Positions 32,714 to 41,594 are shown, counted from the stretch's first letter. The stretch is 64,000 nucleotides of DNA from Oscillospiraceae bacterium (GCA_015067635.1 SVMA01000004.1:47575-111574), one strand, 5' to 3'. Translations and numbers: made by a program. Notes: generated from the sequence alone by a model not told the origin.

Positions 32714-33589
32714 ATGAAAAAATTGCGGACGGGTATCAACCGTTTTTTTCTCCGCCACAGAAATAAAGGCATCCCCAATCTGATGCTGTTCCTTTCCCTT
32801 GGCAGCGGTATCGTTTATCTCATGAGTGAGATGGCGGGGAATTATATTTTATACGATTATCTGTGCTTTGACTACTACGGAATCCTCCGGGGAGAGGTCT
32901 GGCGGCTGATTTCCTTTCCGTTGACCTACGGTGTGGGAAATCCCAACCTTCTGCTGGTTGCTTTGGGGCTGTTTTGCTATTATTCTCTGGGCCGTGCCAT
33001 TGAAAACACCTGGGGAACCCTGAAATTTAACCTGTTTTATTTCGTCGGTGTGGTGCTGACAGATATTTTCTGCATGATTTTCAGAGTGCAGGCGAATGTA
33101 TATTCCCTGAATCTCAGCCTGCTCATCAGCTATGCAACCCTTTATTCCGATGCCCAATTTTTGGTGTTCTTCATTCTGCCCATAAAGGCATGGATTCTGG
33201 CGCTGATTGACCTGGGTCTGGTTATGATGGACGTGTTTTCCCTCTATTCCGCCGGCTGGCCCTTCCCCCAGTTTCTGTTCCCGCTGATTTCCATTGCCAA
33301 CTATTTCCTGTTCTTTGGACGGGATGTAGTAAATATTCTGCCCCCTTCCTGGCGCAGCAAGCTGCGCAGAAAACCGGTGACGGGAACAAGACCCAAAGTG
33401 GTGCAGTTTGAAAAGGCCGGTCCGTACAAGCCCACACCGCCCAAAAAAGAGGATTTCATCCACAGATGTACCGTCTGCGGCCGCACGGATGTAAGTAATC
33501 CGGAGCTGGAGTTCCGCTACTGCTCCCGTTGCAACGGCTACCATTGCTATTGCATTGACCATATTAACAACCACGTCCACGTGGAATAA
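32714..33589 (+). CDS. Rhomboid-like membrane protein with C-terminal Cys/His zinc-finger domain
   Basis: A 291-residue protein with about six membrane helices. GEVWRLISFPLTYG and LGRAIENTWGTLKFNLFY match the rhomboid L1 and helix 2 signatures. The position of the GxSG catalytic serine (about 127-137) reads NVYSLNLSLLI, so the serine motif is missing and protease activity is unlikely. After a proline/lysine linker, residues 252-289 hold C252-x2-C255, C270-x2-C273 and further His/Cys (277, 278, 280, 283, 287, 289), a likely two-zinc finger. AAGGAG site. Single gene with terminator. Function unknown. Confidence 0.7.
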   Translation: MKKLRTGINRFFLRHRNKGIPNLMLFLSLGSGIVYLMSEMAGNYILYDYLCFDYYGILRGEVWRLISFPLTYGVGNPNLLLVALGLFCYYSLGRAIENTWGTLKFNLFYFVGVVLTDIFCMIFRVQANVYSLNLSLLISYATLYSDAQFLVFFILPIKAWILALIDLGLVMMDVFSLYSAGWPFPQFLFPLISIANYFLFFGRDVVNILPPSWRSKLRRKPVTGTRPKVVQFEKAGPYKPTPPKKEDFIHRCTVCGRTDVSNPELEFRYCSRCNGYHCYCIDHINNHVHVE

Positions 33590-33593
33590 CAAA

Positions 33594-33623
33594 AAGGCTT
33601 CTCCGCAAGGGGAAGCCTTTTTT
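33594..33623. terminator. Terminator between the rhomboid-like gene and dacF
   Basis: Stem AAGGCTTC.CC/GGGGAAGCCTT flanked by A-run and T-run. Confidence 0.8.
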
Positions 33624-33641
33624 ATTGCATCAGTAAGGGTC

Positions 33642-34796
33642 TTATCCATCTGTTTTTGCCATGGCGAAGCATCGCAGGGTCTGCAAAAACAGCTCCCACC
33701 AGGTCAATCGTGGGACGGTTTCTCCCGCCACCATGGGCACCTGGGCCAGCACCTGCTCTCCCACATACACCGTCAGCGTACCAACCTTTTGTCCCTTACT
33801 CACCGGTGCGGTCAGGCTCTCTTCCAAAACCGTTTCTACGCGAACCTGATCCTTTTGACTCTTTTCCAGCAGGAGCTTCAGCTCCTGGGCGGGACGGGCG
33901 GTGATGCTTTTTTCTGTTCCCAGCTTCACAGGCACGGTACTGCTTTCCGGCAGGGAAGGAACTACCGATGTGAAATTGGCAAAGCCGTAATCCAGCATGG
34001 ATTTACAGCCGGCAAACCGTTCCTGAGAGGTTTTTGCTCCCAAAACCACTGCAATCAAGCCCAGATTCTCCCGCTGGGCGGTGGCGGACAGGCAGTAGCC
34101 GGCACCAGAAGTGAAGCCGGTTTTCAAGCCCGTAGCTCCCGGATAAAACCGCACCAGCTTATTGGTATTGGACAGACCAAAAGCACCGTTCCGCACGGTA
34201 TCCATCCAAATGGTGGTAAACTTCTGAATATCCGGATGCTTCACCATCAGTTCCCGGCTCATCAGGGCAATGTCGTAGGCGCTGGTGAGATGCTCCTTTG
34301 CATTCTCTCCGTCGTCCAGTCCGGTGCAGTTGACAAAATGGGTGTCCTGCATACCCAATTCCACCGCACGCTGATTCATTTTCTCCACGAAAGCCGCTTC
34401 AGAACCGGAAAGGTGCTCTGCCAGCGCACAGGCACAGTCATTGGCCGAGGATACTGCCACGGATTTCAGCATATCGCTGACGGACATGGCTTCTCCCACC
34501 TTCAGGTAGATTTGGCTTCCGCCCTTGGCGGCGGCAGATTCCGACACAGTGACGGTATCCTCCCACCCAATGGTGCCGGAGTCGATGGCTTCCATCACCA
34601 AAAGCATGGTCATCACCTTGGTAACACTGGCCGGCGGCAGTTTTTCGTGGGCATTTTGCTCATAAAGCACGGTGCCGGTGGCCATATCCATCAGCAGTGC
34701 ACTTTTTCCTGCCACCTCTAAATCCGCAGCTGCCGCACGGGACGGCAGGCAAAGCAGCACCAGACATAAAGACAACAATATCCCTATCCGTTTCAT
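33642..34796 (-). CDS. D-alanyl-D-alanine carboxypeptidase (DacF/PBP5 family)
   Basis: A 384-residue low-molecular-weight penicillin-binding protein. Signal peptide at 1-24, SxxK at S57-K60, SxN at S117-N119 and KTG at 225-227 are all intact, followed by the beta-rich PBP5_C domain with a late amphipathic helix for membrane anchoring. It trims the terminal D-Ala of peptidoglycan pentapeptides; DacA, DacB and DacF roles (growth or spore cortex) cannot be told apart here. Single gene, minus strand. Confidence 0.92.
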   Translation of the reverse strand: MKRIGILLSLCLVLLCLPSRAAAADLEVAGKSALLMDMATGTVLYEQNAHEKLPPASVTKVMTMLLVMEAIDSGTIGWEDTVTVSESAAAKGGSQIYLKVGEAMSVSDMLKSVAVSSANDCACALAEHLSGSEAAFVEKMNQRAVELGMQDTHFVNCTGLDDGENAKEHLTSAYDIALMSRELMVKHPDIQKFTTIWMDTVRNGAFGLSNTNKLVRFYPGATGLKTGFTSGAGYCLSATAQRENLGLIAVVLGAKTSQERFAGCKSMLDYGFANFTSVVPSLPESSTVPVKLGTEKSITARPAQELKLLLEKSQKDQVRVETVLEESLTAPVSKGQKVGTLTVYVGEQVLAQVPMVAGETVPRLTWWELFLQTLRCFAMAKTDG

Positions 34797-34865
34797 TTCC
34801 CATCCCTCCGTTTACTCAGTGCTATACTCTATGCGCCTTGTCCGTGGGATAGTACGAAAAAGGAA

Positions 34866-34890
34866 AAGGCACCCCAAACTGGGGTGCCCC
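34866..34890 (-). terminator. Terminator of the small Cys-rich protein gene
   Basis: Stem GGCACCCCA/TGGGGTGCC followed on the minus strand by TTTTCCTTTTT. Confidence 0.75.
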
Positions 34891-34897
34891 GGAATGC

Positions 34898-35026
34898 TTA
34901 GCAGCAGGTGTGGTCGCAGCCGTTGCCGCACAGACTGTTGTTGCCGTTACCGCAGATGCAGAACAGAACTGCCAAAATGATGATCCACCAAATATTGTTT
35001 CCGCAGAAGCCATTGCCGTTACACAT
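34898..35026 (-). CDS. Tiny Cys/Asn/Gly-rich membrane protein (42 residues)
   Basis: A 42-residue reading frame with a strong GGAGG site nine bases ahead of the ATG and a terminator just after it. The chain begins MCNGNGFCGNN, has one hydrophobic helix (IWWIIILAVLFCIC) and ends in a Cys-rich tail CDHTCC; eight cysteines in all. The layout (polar repeat, single helix) recalls the small YjcZ-type spore proteins of Bacillus, but the high cysteine content is different. Not called by simple long-ORF scanning. Function unknown; spore or membrane association is inference. Confidence 0.65.
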   Translation of the reverse strand: MCNGNGFCGNNIWWIIILAVLFCICGNGNNSLCGNGCDHTCC

Positions 35027-35132
35027 AATCCTTACCTCCAAAATAAATTCCTGAGCATCACGCTCATTCCATGTTATTCCTCAAGCGAAAAAAGGTGCGT
35101 GATCCCCCGGGTGTCATTTTTTGGAAAACTCC

Positions 35133-35161
35133 TTGCAAATCCACGGGAAAGCGAATATAAT
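35133..35161 (+). promoter_or_regulatory. Sigma-A promoter of the sugar ABC importer operon
   Basis: TTGCAA and TATAAT with 17-base spacing, 38 bases before the first permease start. Confidence 0.8.
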
Positions 35162-35199
35162 AAGGGAAAAAGAAACCATCCGGAATGGAGAGAGCTGCC

Positions 35200-36093
35200 A
35201 TGGAAAAACAAAACCGAAAGGGTTGGCTGTATTTATTGCCCTCTATGCTGTTTTTGGGCGTCTTTATGGTCTATCCGCTGATCGATGTGTTCATCTATTC
35301 CTTTGAGGAAGGCTTTCACTCCGTTTCCCAAAGCTATAACGGCGTGGGTCTTTACAACTACGCCTACGTGCTTCGGGATCCTTACTTCCTTCAGGCGGTG
35401 AAAAATACCTTCCTGTTGGTCATCATCACAGTGCCTCTGTCCACGGGTCTTGCCCTGCTGATATCTCTGGGACTGAGCTCGGTCAGAAAGCTGCGGAATC
35501 TGTTTCAGACCATTTTCTTCCTGCCCTATGTGACCAACACTCTGGCCGTGGGTCTGGTATTTATGATCCTCTTTAAGAAAACCACCTATACCGACGGCCT
35601 TGTGAATCTGCTGATTACCATGTTCGGCGGCGAATCCGTGGATTTCATCACCGGTCCCTACTGGGCGAAAATGCTGGTGCTGAGCCTGTATACCGTCTGG
35701 GTGGTCATGCCCTTTAAGGTATTGGTGCTGACCGGTGCTCTGGCATCGGTGAACGATACCTACTACAATGCCGCCCGGGTGGATGGCACCCGAAGCCTGC
35801 GGATGTTCTCCCGTATCACCCTTCCCATGATCTCTCCTTCCGTATTTTATCTGGTGGTCACCGGCTTTATCGGTGCTTTTAAGGCATACAGCGATTCCGT
35901 TGCACTGTTCGGCTCGAATTTGAACGATGCGGGAATGAATACCATTGTGGGATACGTTTATGATATGCTCTACGGCGCCAGCGGCGGCTATCCCAGCTTT
36001 GCCTCAGCCGCGGCCATTGTCCTGTTCGCCATTGTGCTGACCGTCACCTGCATCAATCTGATGGGCAGCCGCAAATTTGTGCACTACACCTGA
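35200..36093 (+). CDS. Sugar ABC transporter permease (MalF/UgpA type)
   Basis: A 297-residue inner membrane permease with six helices. The EAA loop is seen in YYNAARVDGTRSLRMFSRITLPMISP. The gene begins at the ATG 35200 with GGAGAG ahead; the upstream ATG at 35185 overlaps that site. Together with the next gene it forms the channel for a carbohydrate. Nine bases separate it from the second permease. No ATPase gene is in the operon, so a shared MsmX-like ATPase is expected. Confidence 0.92.
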   Translation: MEKQNRKGWLYLLPSMLFLGVFMVYPLIDVFIYSFEEGFHSVSQSYNGVGLYNYAYVLRDPYFLQAVKNTFLLVIITVPLSTGLALLISLGLSSVRKLRNLFQTIFFLPYVTNTLAVGLVFMILFKKTTYTDGLVNLLITMFGGESVDFITGPYWAKMLVLSLYTVWVVMPFKVLVLTGALASVNDTYYNAARVDGTRSLRMFSRITLPMISPSVFYLVVTGFIGAFKAYSDSVALFGSNLNDAGMNTIVGYVYDMLYGASGGYPSFASAAAIVLFAIVLTVTCINLMGSRKFVHYT

Positions 36094-36102
36094 GGAACTG
36101 CC

Positions 36103-36975
36103 ATGGAACGACTGGATTATCAAAAAATCGAACACAACGCACTGCTCCGCCGGCGGATCGGAAAAGGAATCACTTACACCCTTTTGGGGCTGTGGGCACT
36201 GATCGTGCTGTTTCCCTTCTATTGGATGCTTCTGACTTCTGTGAAAAGCTATGGGCAGTACAGTGGGGAATCCATACCCCAGTTTTTTACCCTGTATCCC
36301 ACGCTGGAAAACTATCAGATGGCCTTTACTGCCGTACCCCTGGCGAAATATCTGCTCAATACGGTGATTTTTACGGTGCTGACCACCGCACTGATGCTGT
36401 TTGTTACGGTTCTGGCGGCCTTTGGTTTCTCCCGTATGACCTTCCGGGGCAGAAATCTGGCCTTTACCGTTTATCTGGCCATGATGATGATTCCCAATGA
36501 GCTGGTGATCATCACCAACTTTATGACGGTGACGAATCTTGACTGGCGGGACACTTTTACGGGACTGGTTTTGCCTTCGGTGACATCCGTATTCTATATA
36601 TATTTATTGAAGGAAAACTTCGCACAGGTACCGGACGAATTATACTGGGCGGCCAAAGTGGACGGAACCTCGGATCTGAAGTATTTGCTCCGGGTGATGG
36701 TCCCCATCTGCCGACCCACCATCGTCACCATCACGGTGCTGAAGGTCATCGAGTGCTGGAATTCCTACGTCTGGCCCCGGCTCATCACAGACAATCCGGA
36801 CTATTTCCTGGTTTCCAACGCCATTCAAACCATTCGGGAAAGCGGCTTCGGACGGGAAAATATACCCGCCATGATGGCGGCGGTGGTGGTGATTTCTCTG
36901 CCGCTGATCGTTCTGTTTTTGGTATTCCGTCAGAAAATCATGGCCGGCGTGGCCCGGGGAGGTACCAAGGGATGA
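36103..36975 (+). CDS. Sugar ABC transporter permease (MalG/UgpE type)
   Basis: A 290-residue carbohydrate permease, partner of the preceding gene. The EAA motif reads YWAAKVDGTSDLKYLLRVMVPICRP. Six helices are visible and the C terminus ends as usual in RQKIMAGVARGGTKG. Its stop overlaps the start of the binding-protein gene by ATGA. The fused order permease-permease-binding protein is less common than binding protein first. Confidence 0.92.
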   Translation: MERLDYQKIEHNALLRRRIGKGITYTLLGLWALIVLFPFYWMLLTSVKSYGQYSGESIPQFFTLYPTLENYQMAFTAVPLAKYLLNTVIFTVLTTALMLFVTVLAAFGFSRMTFRGRNLAFTVYLAMMMIPNELVIITNFMTVTNLDWRDTFTGLVLPSVTSVFYIYLLKENFAQVPDELYWAAKVDGTSDLKYLLRVMVPICRPTIVTITVLKVIECWNSYVWPRLITDNPDYFLVSNAIQTIRESGFGRENIPAMMAAVVVISLPLIVLFLVFRQKIMAGVARGGTKG

Positions 36976-38543
36976 ATAAACGGATTTTTGCATTGGCGCT
37001 GTCTGTTTGCCTGATCCTTTCGATGTTTTCCGGCTGTCACGGTGCGGTGGAACGGCATGTTTTTCAGGTACCGGAGACGTTTGACACCGAAAAAAATCAT
37101 GAAATTACCTTCTGGGCGAAGAATGACACCAATATTTCTCAGGTACGGGTCTACGAGCAGGCTATTGCGGATTTTGAGACCTTGTACCCTAACGTGAAGG
37201 TGCAGCTGAAGCTGTATACGGATTACGGGCGGCTTTATGACGATGTGCTGAAAAATATTGGCGCCAACACACCGCCCAATGTGTGTATCACCTACCCGGA
37301 TCACATTGCCACCTATATGACCGGCTCCAACTGCGTTGTGCCGCTGGACGACCTGTTTGCTGATGAAAAGTACGGATTTGGAGGCAGTGAACTGAAATTT
37401 GACGGTCCGACGATGGAAGAGATGATTCCCCAGTTTTTAGCGGAATGTGTGCTGAAGGACAATCACTACGCCATCCCCTATATGCGCTCCACCGAGGCCT
37501 GTTACATTAACAAAACCTATGTGGAAAAGCTGGGCTACACCCTTCCCGAGGTGCTGACCTGGGATTTTCTGTGGGAGGTCTCCGATGCGGCCATGGAAAA
37601 GGATGCAGAGGGTAATTTTGCCGTGAACGGGCAAAAAATACTGATTCCCTTCGTCTATAAATCCACGGACAATATGATGATTCAGATGCTCAAACAGAAA
37701 AATGCCGGCTATTCCACCGCCGGCGGCTCCATTGAGCTGTTTAACGATACCACCCGGGAGCTTCTGTATGAGATTGCAGACCACGTGGAAAAGAAATCCT
37801 TTTCCACCTTCAAGATCTCCAGCTATCCGGCAGACCTTTTGAATGCCGGTCAATGCATCTTTGCCATCGATTCCACCGCAGGTGCTACCTGGATGGGACC
37901 GGATGCCCCGCTGATGGATATCAGCGAGGATAAGATCGTGGATTTTGAGCTGGAGGTCATGGCAATTCCCCAGTTTGATCCGGAAAACCCCCAGATGATT
38001 TCTCAGGGTCCTTCCGTTTGTGTATTTAATCAGGAAGACCCCCAGACCGTTTTGGCATCCTGGCTGTTTGCGCAGTTTTTGCTAACCAATAAGGTCCAGC
38101 TGGGCTATGCCCAGACGGAAGGCTATCTTCCGGTAACTTCAAAGGCACAGAACAGCGAGGAATATCTGGATTATGTAAACCAAAGCGGAACGGACAGCGA
38201 CCTGCATTACTGGGTCAAGCTGAAGGCGGCACAGATTCTGCAGGACAACACGGAAAATACCTTCGTCACGCCGGTGTTCAACGGCTCTGCATCCCTGCGG
38301 GATGCAGCCGGTCAGCTCATAGAGAAAACGGTGCGTTCTGTGCGACGAAAGGAAACCGTGGACGACGCTTATTTTGACAATCTTTACACTGAAGTTACCG
38401 CCCTTCACCGGCTGGATCAGGTGGAAAGCACCGACCTGGGTCCCATGCCTCCCATCGCCATTTGGCTGCTGACAGGACTGGGCGGCACCTGGGTGGTATT
38501 GGGCGCAATCGCTTGTCTTGGAAAAATAAGGAGAAAAAAGTAA
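36972..38543 (+). CDS. Extracellular solute-binding protein with an added C-terminal membrane anchor
   Basis: A 523-residue sugar-binding lipoprotein (family 1). The signal ends in SMFSGC with lipidated Cys22, followed by ITFWAKNDTN and a two-lobed binding fold. Unlike usual binding proteins it ends in a predicted membrane helix (about 494-514) and a basic tail GKIRRKK, so it would be anchored at both ends. Coupled to the permease by ATGA and last of the operon. Substrate unknown; family context suggests an oligosaccharide or sugar phosphate. Confidence 0.85.
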   Translation: MNKRIFALALSVCLILSMFSGCHGAVERHVFQVPETFDTEKNHEITFWAKNDTNISQVRVYEQAIADFETLYPNVKVQLKLYTDYGRLYDDVLKNIGANTPPNVCITYPDHIATYMTGSNCVVPLDDLFADEKYGFGGSELKFDGPTMEEMIPQFLAECVLKDNHYAIPYMRSTEACYINKTYVEKLGYTLPEVLTWDFLWEVSDAAMEKDAEGNFAVNGQKILIPFVYKSTDNMMIQMLKQKNAGYSTAGGSIELFNDTTRELLYEIADHVEKKSFSTFKISSYPADLLNAGQCIFAIDSTAGATWMGPDAPLMDISEDKIVDFELEVMAIPQFDPENPQMISQGPSVCVFNQEDPQTVLASWLFAQFLLTNKVQLGYAQTEGYLPVTSKAQNSEEYLDYVNQSGTDSDLHYWVKLKAAQILQDNTENTFVTPVFNGSASLRDAAGQLIEKTVRSVRRKETVDDAYFDNLYTEVTALHRLDQVESTDLGPMPPIAIWLLTGLGGTWVVLGAIACLGKIRRKK

Positions 38544-38562
38544 AAAAATACTTTTATACCGA

Positions 38563-38590
38563 TTGATTTTTCCGTATTTTATAGTATAAT
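38563..38590 (+). promoter_or_regulatory. Sigma-A promoter of the OB-like lipoprotein gene
   Basis: TTGATT and TATAAT with 16-base spacing, 45 bases before the start. Confidence 0.75.
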
Positions 38591-38635
38591 GTCCATGTGT
38601 TTTCATGACACTACTTTGAAAAGGAGTTAATGACA

Positions 38636-39391
38636 ATGAAGAAATTTATCGCTCTCTTGCTCGCTCTGGTAATGGTCATGGGCTTTGCCGCCTGTGCAAA
38701 TACCACAACCCCCACCGAGCCCACAGACCCCACTCAGCCCTCTAACCCCACCGAGCCCACTCAGGGCAACACCACCACCGTTATGACCCATGCTGAGTAT
38801 CTTGCTGCGGAAGAAGATGCACCGGTGGAAATCGAGGCTTATGTTCAGGCTACCCAGTCCTGGTACAATGATGCCATCGTGATCTACGCTCAGGATAAGA
38901 GCTACGGCGGTTACTTCGGCTACAATATCCCCTGCTCTCAGGAAGATGCTGCCAAGCTGGTTCCCGGCACTAAGATCAACATCAAGGGCTTCAAGACCTT
39001 CTATAAGGGCATGCCCGAGATCGCTGCTGACGGCGCTGTGCTGACCATCCTCGAGGGTGAGGATACCTACATTGCTCCCGCTGAGATCCTGACCGAAAAG
39101 CTGGGTCAGGAAGAGCTGGTCAAGCATGCCGGTCAATTCGCCTGCTTCAAGGGTTTGACCGTCAAGTCCATCACCTTCAAGAACGACGAACCCGGTGATG
39201 ACATCTATGTGGACTTCACTCTGGGCGATGCAACTTACAGCTTCTGCGTGGAACGGTATCTGACCGATCCCGAGACCGATGTCTATAAGGACTTCGTGGA
39301 AGGCGACGTGAAGGTTGGCGACGTTGTGGATGTTTATGGCTTCGTATATTGGTACGATGGCATCAACACCCACATCACAGAAATTTCTTAA
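38636..39391 (+). CDS. Lipoprotein with Pro/Thr linker and OB-fold-like repeats
   Basis: A 251-residue surface lipoprotein. The signal ends MGFAAC; then comes a Pro/Thr/Glu-rich spacer (PTEPTDPTQPSNPTEPT), and two modules with the rhythm of OB-like beta barrels (VEIEAYVQATQSW..., FACFKGLTVKSITF..., GDVVDVYGFVYWYDG). This layout is seen in clostridial surface proteins of unknown role. The ATG at 38636 has GGAG nine bases ahead; one at 38630 is too near. Own promoter and terminator; codon use is strongly biased to common codons, hinting at high expression. Confidence 0.65.
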   Translation: MKKFIALLLALVMVMGFAACANTTTPTEPTDPTQPSNPTEPTQGNTTTVMTHAEYLAAEEDAPVEIEAYVQATQSWYNDAIVIYAQDKSYGGYFGYNIPCSQEDAAKLVPGTKINIKGFKTFYKGMPEIAADGAVLTILEGEDTYIAPAEILTEKLGQEELVKHAGQFACFKGLTVKSITFKNDEPGDDIYVDFTLGDATYSFCVERYLTDPETDVYKDFVEGDVKVGDVVDVYGFVYWYDGINTHITEIS

Positions 39392-39400
39392 TAACGGAAC

Positions 39401-39435
39401 AAGAACCGGTGCGAAATGCACCGGTTCTTTTATTT
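39401..39435 (+). terminator. Terminator of the OB-like lipoprotein gene
   Basis: Stem AGAACCGGTGC/GCACCGGTTCT followed by TTTTATTTT. Confidence 0.85.
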
Positions 39436-39448
39436 TGCATCCGTCTTT

Positions 39449-39472
39449 GTAGAGGCGCGCATTACTCGTCCG
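39449..39472. repeat. REP-like half palindrome
   Basis: TGTAGAGGCGCGCATTACTCGTCCG matches the GTAGGGGCG...CGTC family with one base change. Confidence 0.5.
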
Positions 39473-39503
39473 AAAAAAGCCTGCCTTTTTCAAGGCAGGC
39501 TTT
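39473..39503 (-). terminator. Terminator of the rpmH-jag operon
   Basis: Stem AAGCCTGCCTT/AAGGCAGGCTT followed on the minus strand by TTTTTT. Confidence 0.85.
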
Positions 39504-39516
39504 TCATAATTTCCAA

Positions 39517-40368
39517 TCAGCGGACGTATTCAATAACCACGCGGCGGTTGGGCTCTGTGCCGGTAGAATGGGTGGTGATGTTATCCATATCCTGCAGGGC
39601 AGCATGGATCACATGACGCTCGTAGGCATTCATCGGCTCCAAAGTGGTACGGCGACGGGCCTTTAGCACCTGCTGTGCCTTCTTACGGGCATAACGGCTG
39701 AGGCTGTCCTCCCGCTTTTCCCGGTAGTCCTCGGCATCCACATTGATCCGCAGATGACCTTCAACACCCCGGTTGATGGAATAGTTCGCCAGATGCTGCA
39801 GGGCATCCAGAGTATCTCCCCGGCGACCGATGAGGTATCCCAGATCCTCACCCACCAGATCAACATTGTAAGTATTGCCCTCGCCCTTGACGGCGTGGGG
39901 CACGGCATTGGAGCCCATGTGCTCCAAAAGACCCTTCAGGAAGGTTTCGATCTTCTCCTCCACAGAGCCGGCTTCGGCAGGCGCATAGACCTTAGGCTCC
40001 TTGGGAGCTTTGGGTGCTTCCTGTTTGGGTGCGGGCTTTGCCTTGGGAGCGACGGGCTTTTCCTCTTGCTTGGGAGCAGCCTTGGGTGCTTCCTGCTTGG
40101 GCGCCTCCGGCTTCTTCACAGGGACAGCCGCCTTGGGCTTGCTGCGGGAAGCAGAGGACAGTGCGGACTTAGGTGCTTCAGGGGGAGCATCCGGTGCTTC
40201 ATAGGTCACCTGCACCTTGGCAGGCTGTGCACCGATGCCCAAAAAACCGGCTTTTTCCTTGGTCAAAACCTGAACGGAAACGCTGTCCCGATCCAGACCC
40301 AGCTGCTTCAGAGCAGCTTCAATGGCCAAATCAATGGTTTTGCCGGTGGCAATCATGGTTTTTTCCAT
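39517..40368 (-). CDS. jag: Jag/KhpB RNA-binding protein
   Basis: A 283-residue KH-R3H protein. The Jag_N domain (TGKTIDLAIEAALKQLGL, GFLGIG) comes first, then a long Ala/Pro/Lys linker at about 70-155, then the KH domain with LIGRRGDTLDALQ and the R3H motif region near the C terminus (ALQDMDNITTHSTGTEP). It binds RNA and influences cell wall and elongation in Firmicutes. It starts within the yidC stop codon. The linker is longer than in Bacillus. Confidence 0.9.
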   Translation of the reverse strand: MEKTMIATGKTIDLAIEAALKQLGLDRDSVSVQVLTKEKAGFLGIGAQPAKVQVTYEAPDAPPEAPKSALSSASRSKPKAAVPVKKPEAPKQEAPKAAPKQEEKPVAPKAKPAPKQEAPKAPKEPKVYAPAEAGSVEEKIETFLKGLLEHMGSNAVPHAVKGEGNTYNVDLVGEDLGYLIGRRGDTLDALQHLANYSINRGVEGHLRINVDAEDYREKREDSLSRYARKKAQQVLKARRRTTLEPMNAYERHVIHAALQDMDNITTHSTGTEPNRRVVIEYVR

Positions 40369-41594
40369 TATGATTCCTCCGTGTTCGTGTAGCGGTTGGG
40401 GTCATAGGCCCGACCCTTACAGTAAGGACGGTCTGCAATGCCGGAAAGGGTGGTTTTTTCCTCCTCTTCCTCTTCTACAATACCCTTTTTCGCGTTGTAT
40501 TCTTTCTTGGCGGCGGCTCTGGCAGCTTCTTCCGCCTGTTGCTGCTGCTTTTGCAGTTTTTTCTTGCTGGTGTTTTCGGAAATGCCTTCGGGATTTGCGG
40601 CGCGTTTTTCTGCTCTCAGGCGTTCCTTTTCAGCCTCCAGAGCCTCTTCTTCCATAGCCTTTTTCAGCCGTTCGGCATCTTCTGCGTCGTAAATCTTCCG
40701 ATATTTCTTGTTGAGGAAAATATCCTCAACGGTACGGACAATACCGCCGATGAACCAGTACAGGCTCAATGCCACAGGGACACTGAAGCCGATCCAAAGG
40801 CTCATTGCGGGCATCATCCACATCATCATGCTGGAGGTTTTGGCAGTTTGGGACTGCTTGGCAGCTTCCTTATCCTGCACGCCCTTCTCATTGGTGACAA
40901 GAGAATCGTTGGCGCGACGGGTGATGATGGTTTGGAGCACCTGGCTGCCGGCAGAGACCACGGGCATCAGGACTGCACCGATGACGGGCCAGGAAAGCGC
41001 ACCGCCGAACAGAGCACCCAGACTGGGCTGCACACCCAGATCGATGCCCAGGAAGGAGAAATTTACACCTTCCAGAGTACGGGCAGAGATGTTGGGAATG
41101 GCTTCTTTGATGGCATCGGCATACTGGCTGATGTTACTGGCAGCGATGATTTCCTCATAGAAGCTGTTGGAAGAAAACAGAGCTGCATTCTGTTCCTTTA
41201 GAACTGCGATGATTTCCTTGATGTTTTCGGGGGATTCGTGGAGCAGGTAGGTCAGAGGCTGACGTACCACAGAGTACAGGGGGATCAAAATCAGCAGAGG
41301 CACCAGGCTCCACAAGCAGCCGCCGCAGCCCATAGAGGCACCTTCCTCTTTTTGGAGCTTTTGCATCGCTTCCTGTTGCTTCTGCGGGTCATTTGCGTAT
41401 TTTTCCTTGATGGCGTTGAGCCGGGGTTGAAGCCGGGTCATCTTCATCATGCTTTTTTTGGACTTTGCGCTGATGGGCAGCATCACGATCTGAACAACGA
41501 TGGCGAAGAAGATCAAGGCAACGCCATAATTATGAAACAGCTGATACAGCCAGTCCAAAAGGTACCCAAAGGGTACGGTAATAATTTTATCCAT
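40368..41594 (-). CDS. yidC: Membrane protein insertase YidC/Oxa1
   Basis: A 408-residue insertase that places proteins in the cytoplasmic membrane. The 60KD_IMP core has MLPISAKSKKSMMKM with the coiled cytoplasmic hairpin, followed by four more helices; SMMMWMMPAMSLWIGFSVPVALSLYWF is the last pair. After the core is a long highly charged Lys/Glu tail rich in Ala, which may bind ribosomes. No lipoprotein signal is seen. AAGGAG site. It has a sizeable insertion (residues about 115-215) between helices compared with Bacillus SpoIIIJ. Confidence 0.9.
   Translation of the reverse strand: MDKIITVPFGYLLDWLYQLFHNYGVALIFFAIVVQIVMLPISAKSKKSMMKMTRLQPRLNAIKEKYANDPQKQQEAMQKLQKEEGASMGCGGCLWSLVPLLILIPLYSVVRQPLTYLLHESPENIKEIIAVLKEQNAALFSSNSFYEEIIAASNISQYADAIKEAIPNISARTLEGVNFSFLGIDLGVQPSLGALFGGALSWPVIGAVLMPVVSAGSQVLQTIITRRANDSLVTNEKGVQDKEAAKQSQTAKTSSMMMWMMPAMSLWIGFSVPVALSLYWFIGGIVRTVEDIFLNKKYRKIYDAEDAERLKKAMEEEALEAEKERLRAEKRAANPEGISENTSKKKLQKQQQQAEEAARAAAKKEYNAKKGIVEEEEEEKTTLSGIADRPYCKGRAYDPNRYTNTEES

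Noticed and set aside
34822..35013. A 63-codon minus-strand frame over the small Cys-rich gene
   Set aside because: It lacks a ribosome site and runs past the terminator; the overlapping 42-codon frame has both signals.
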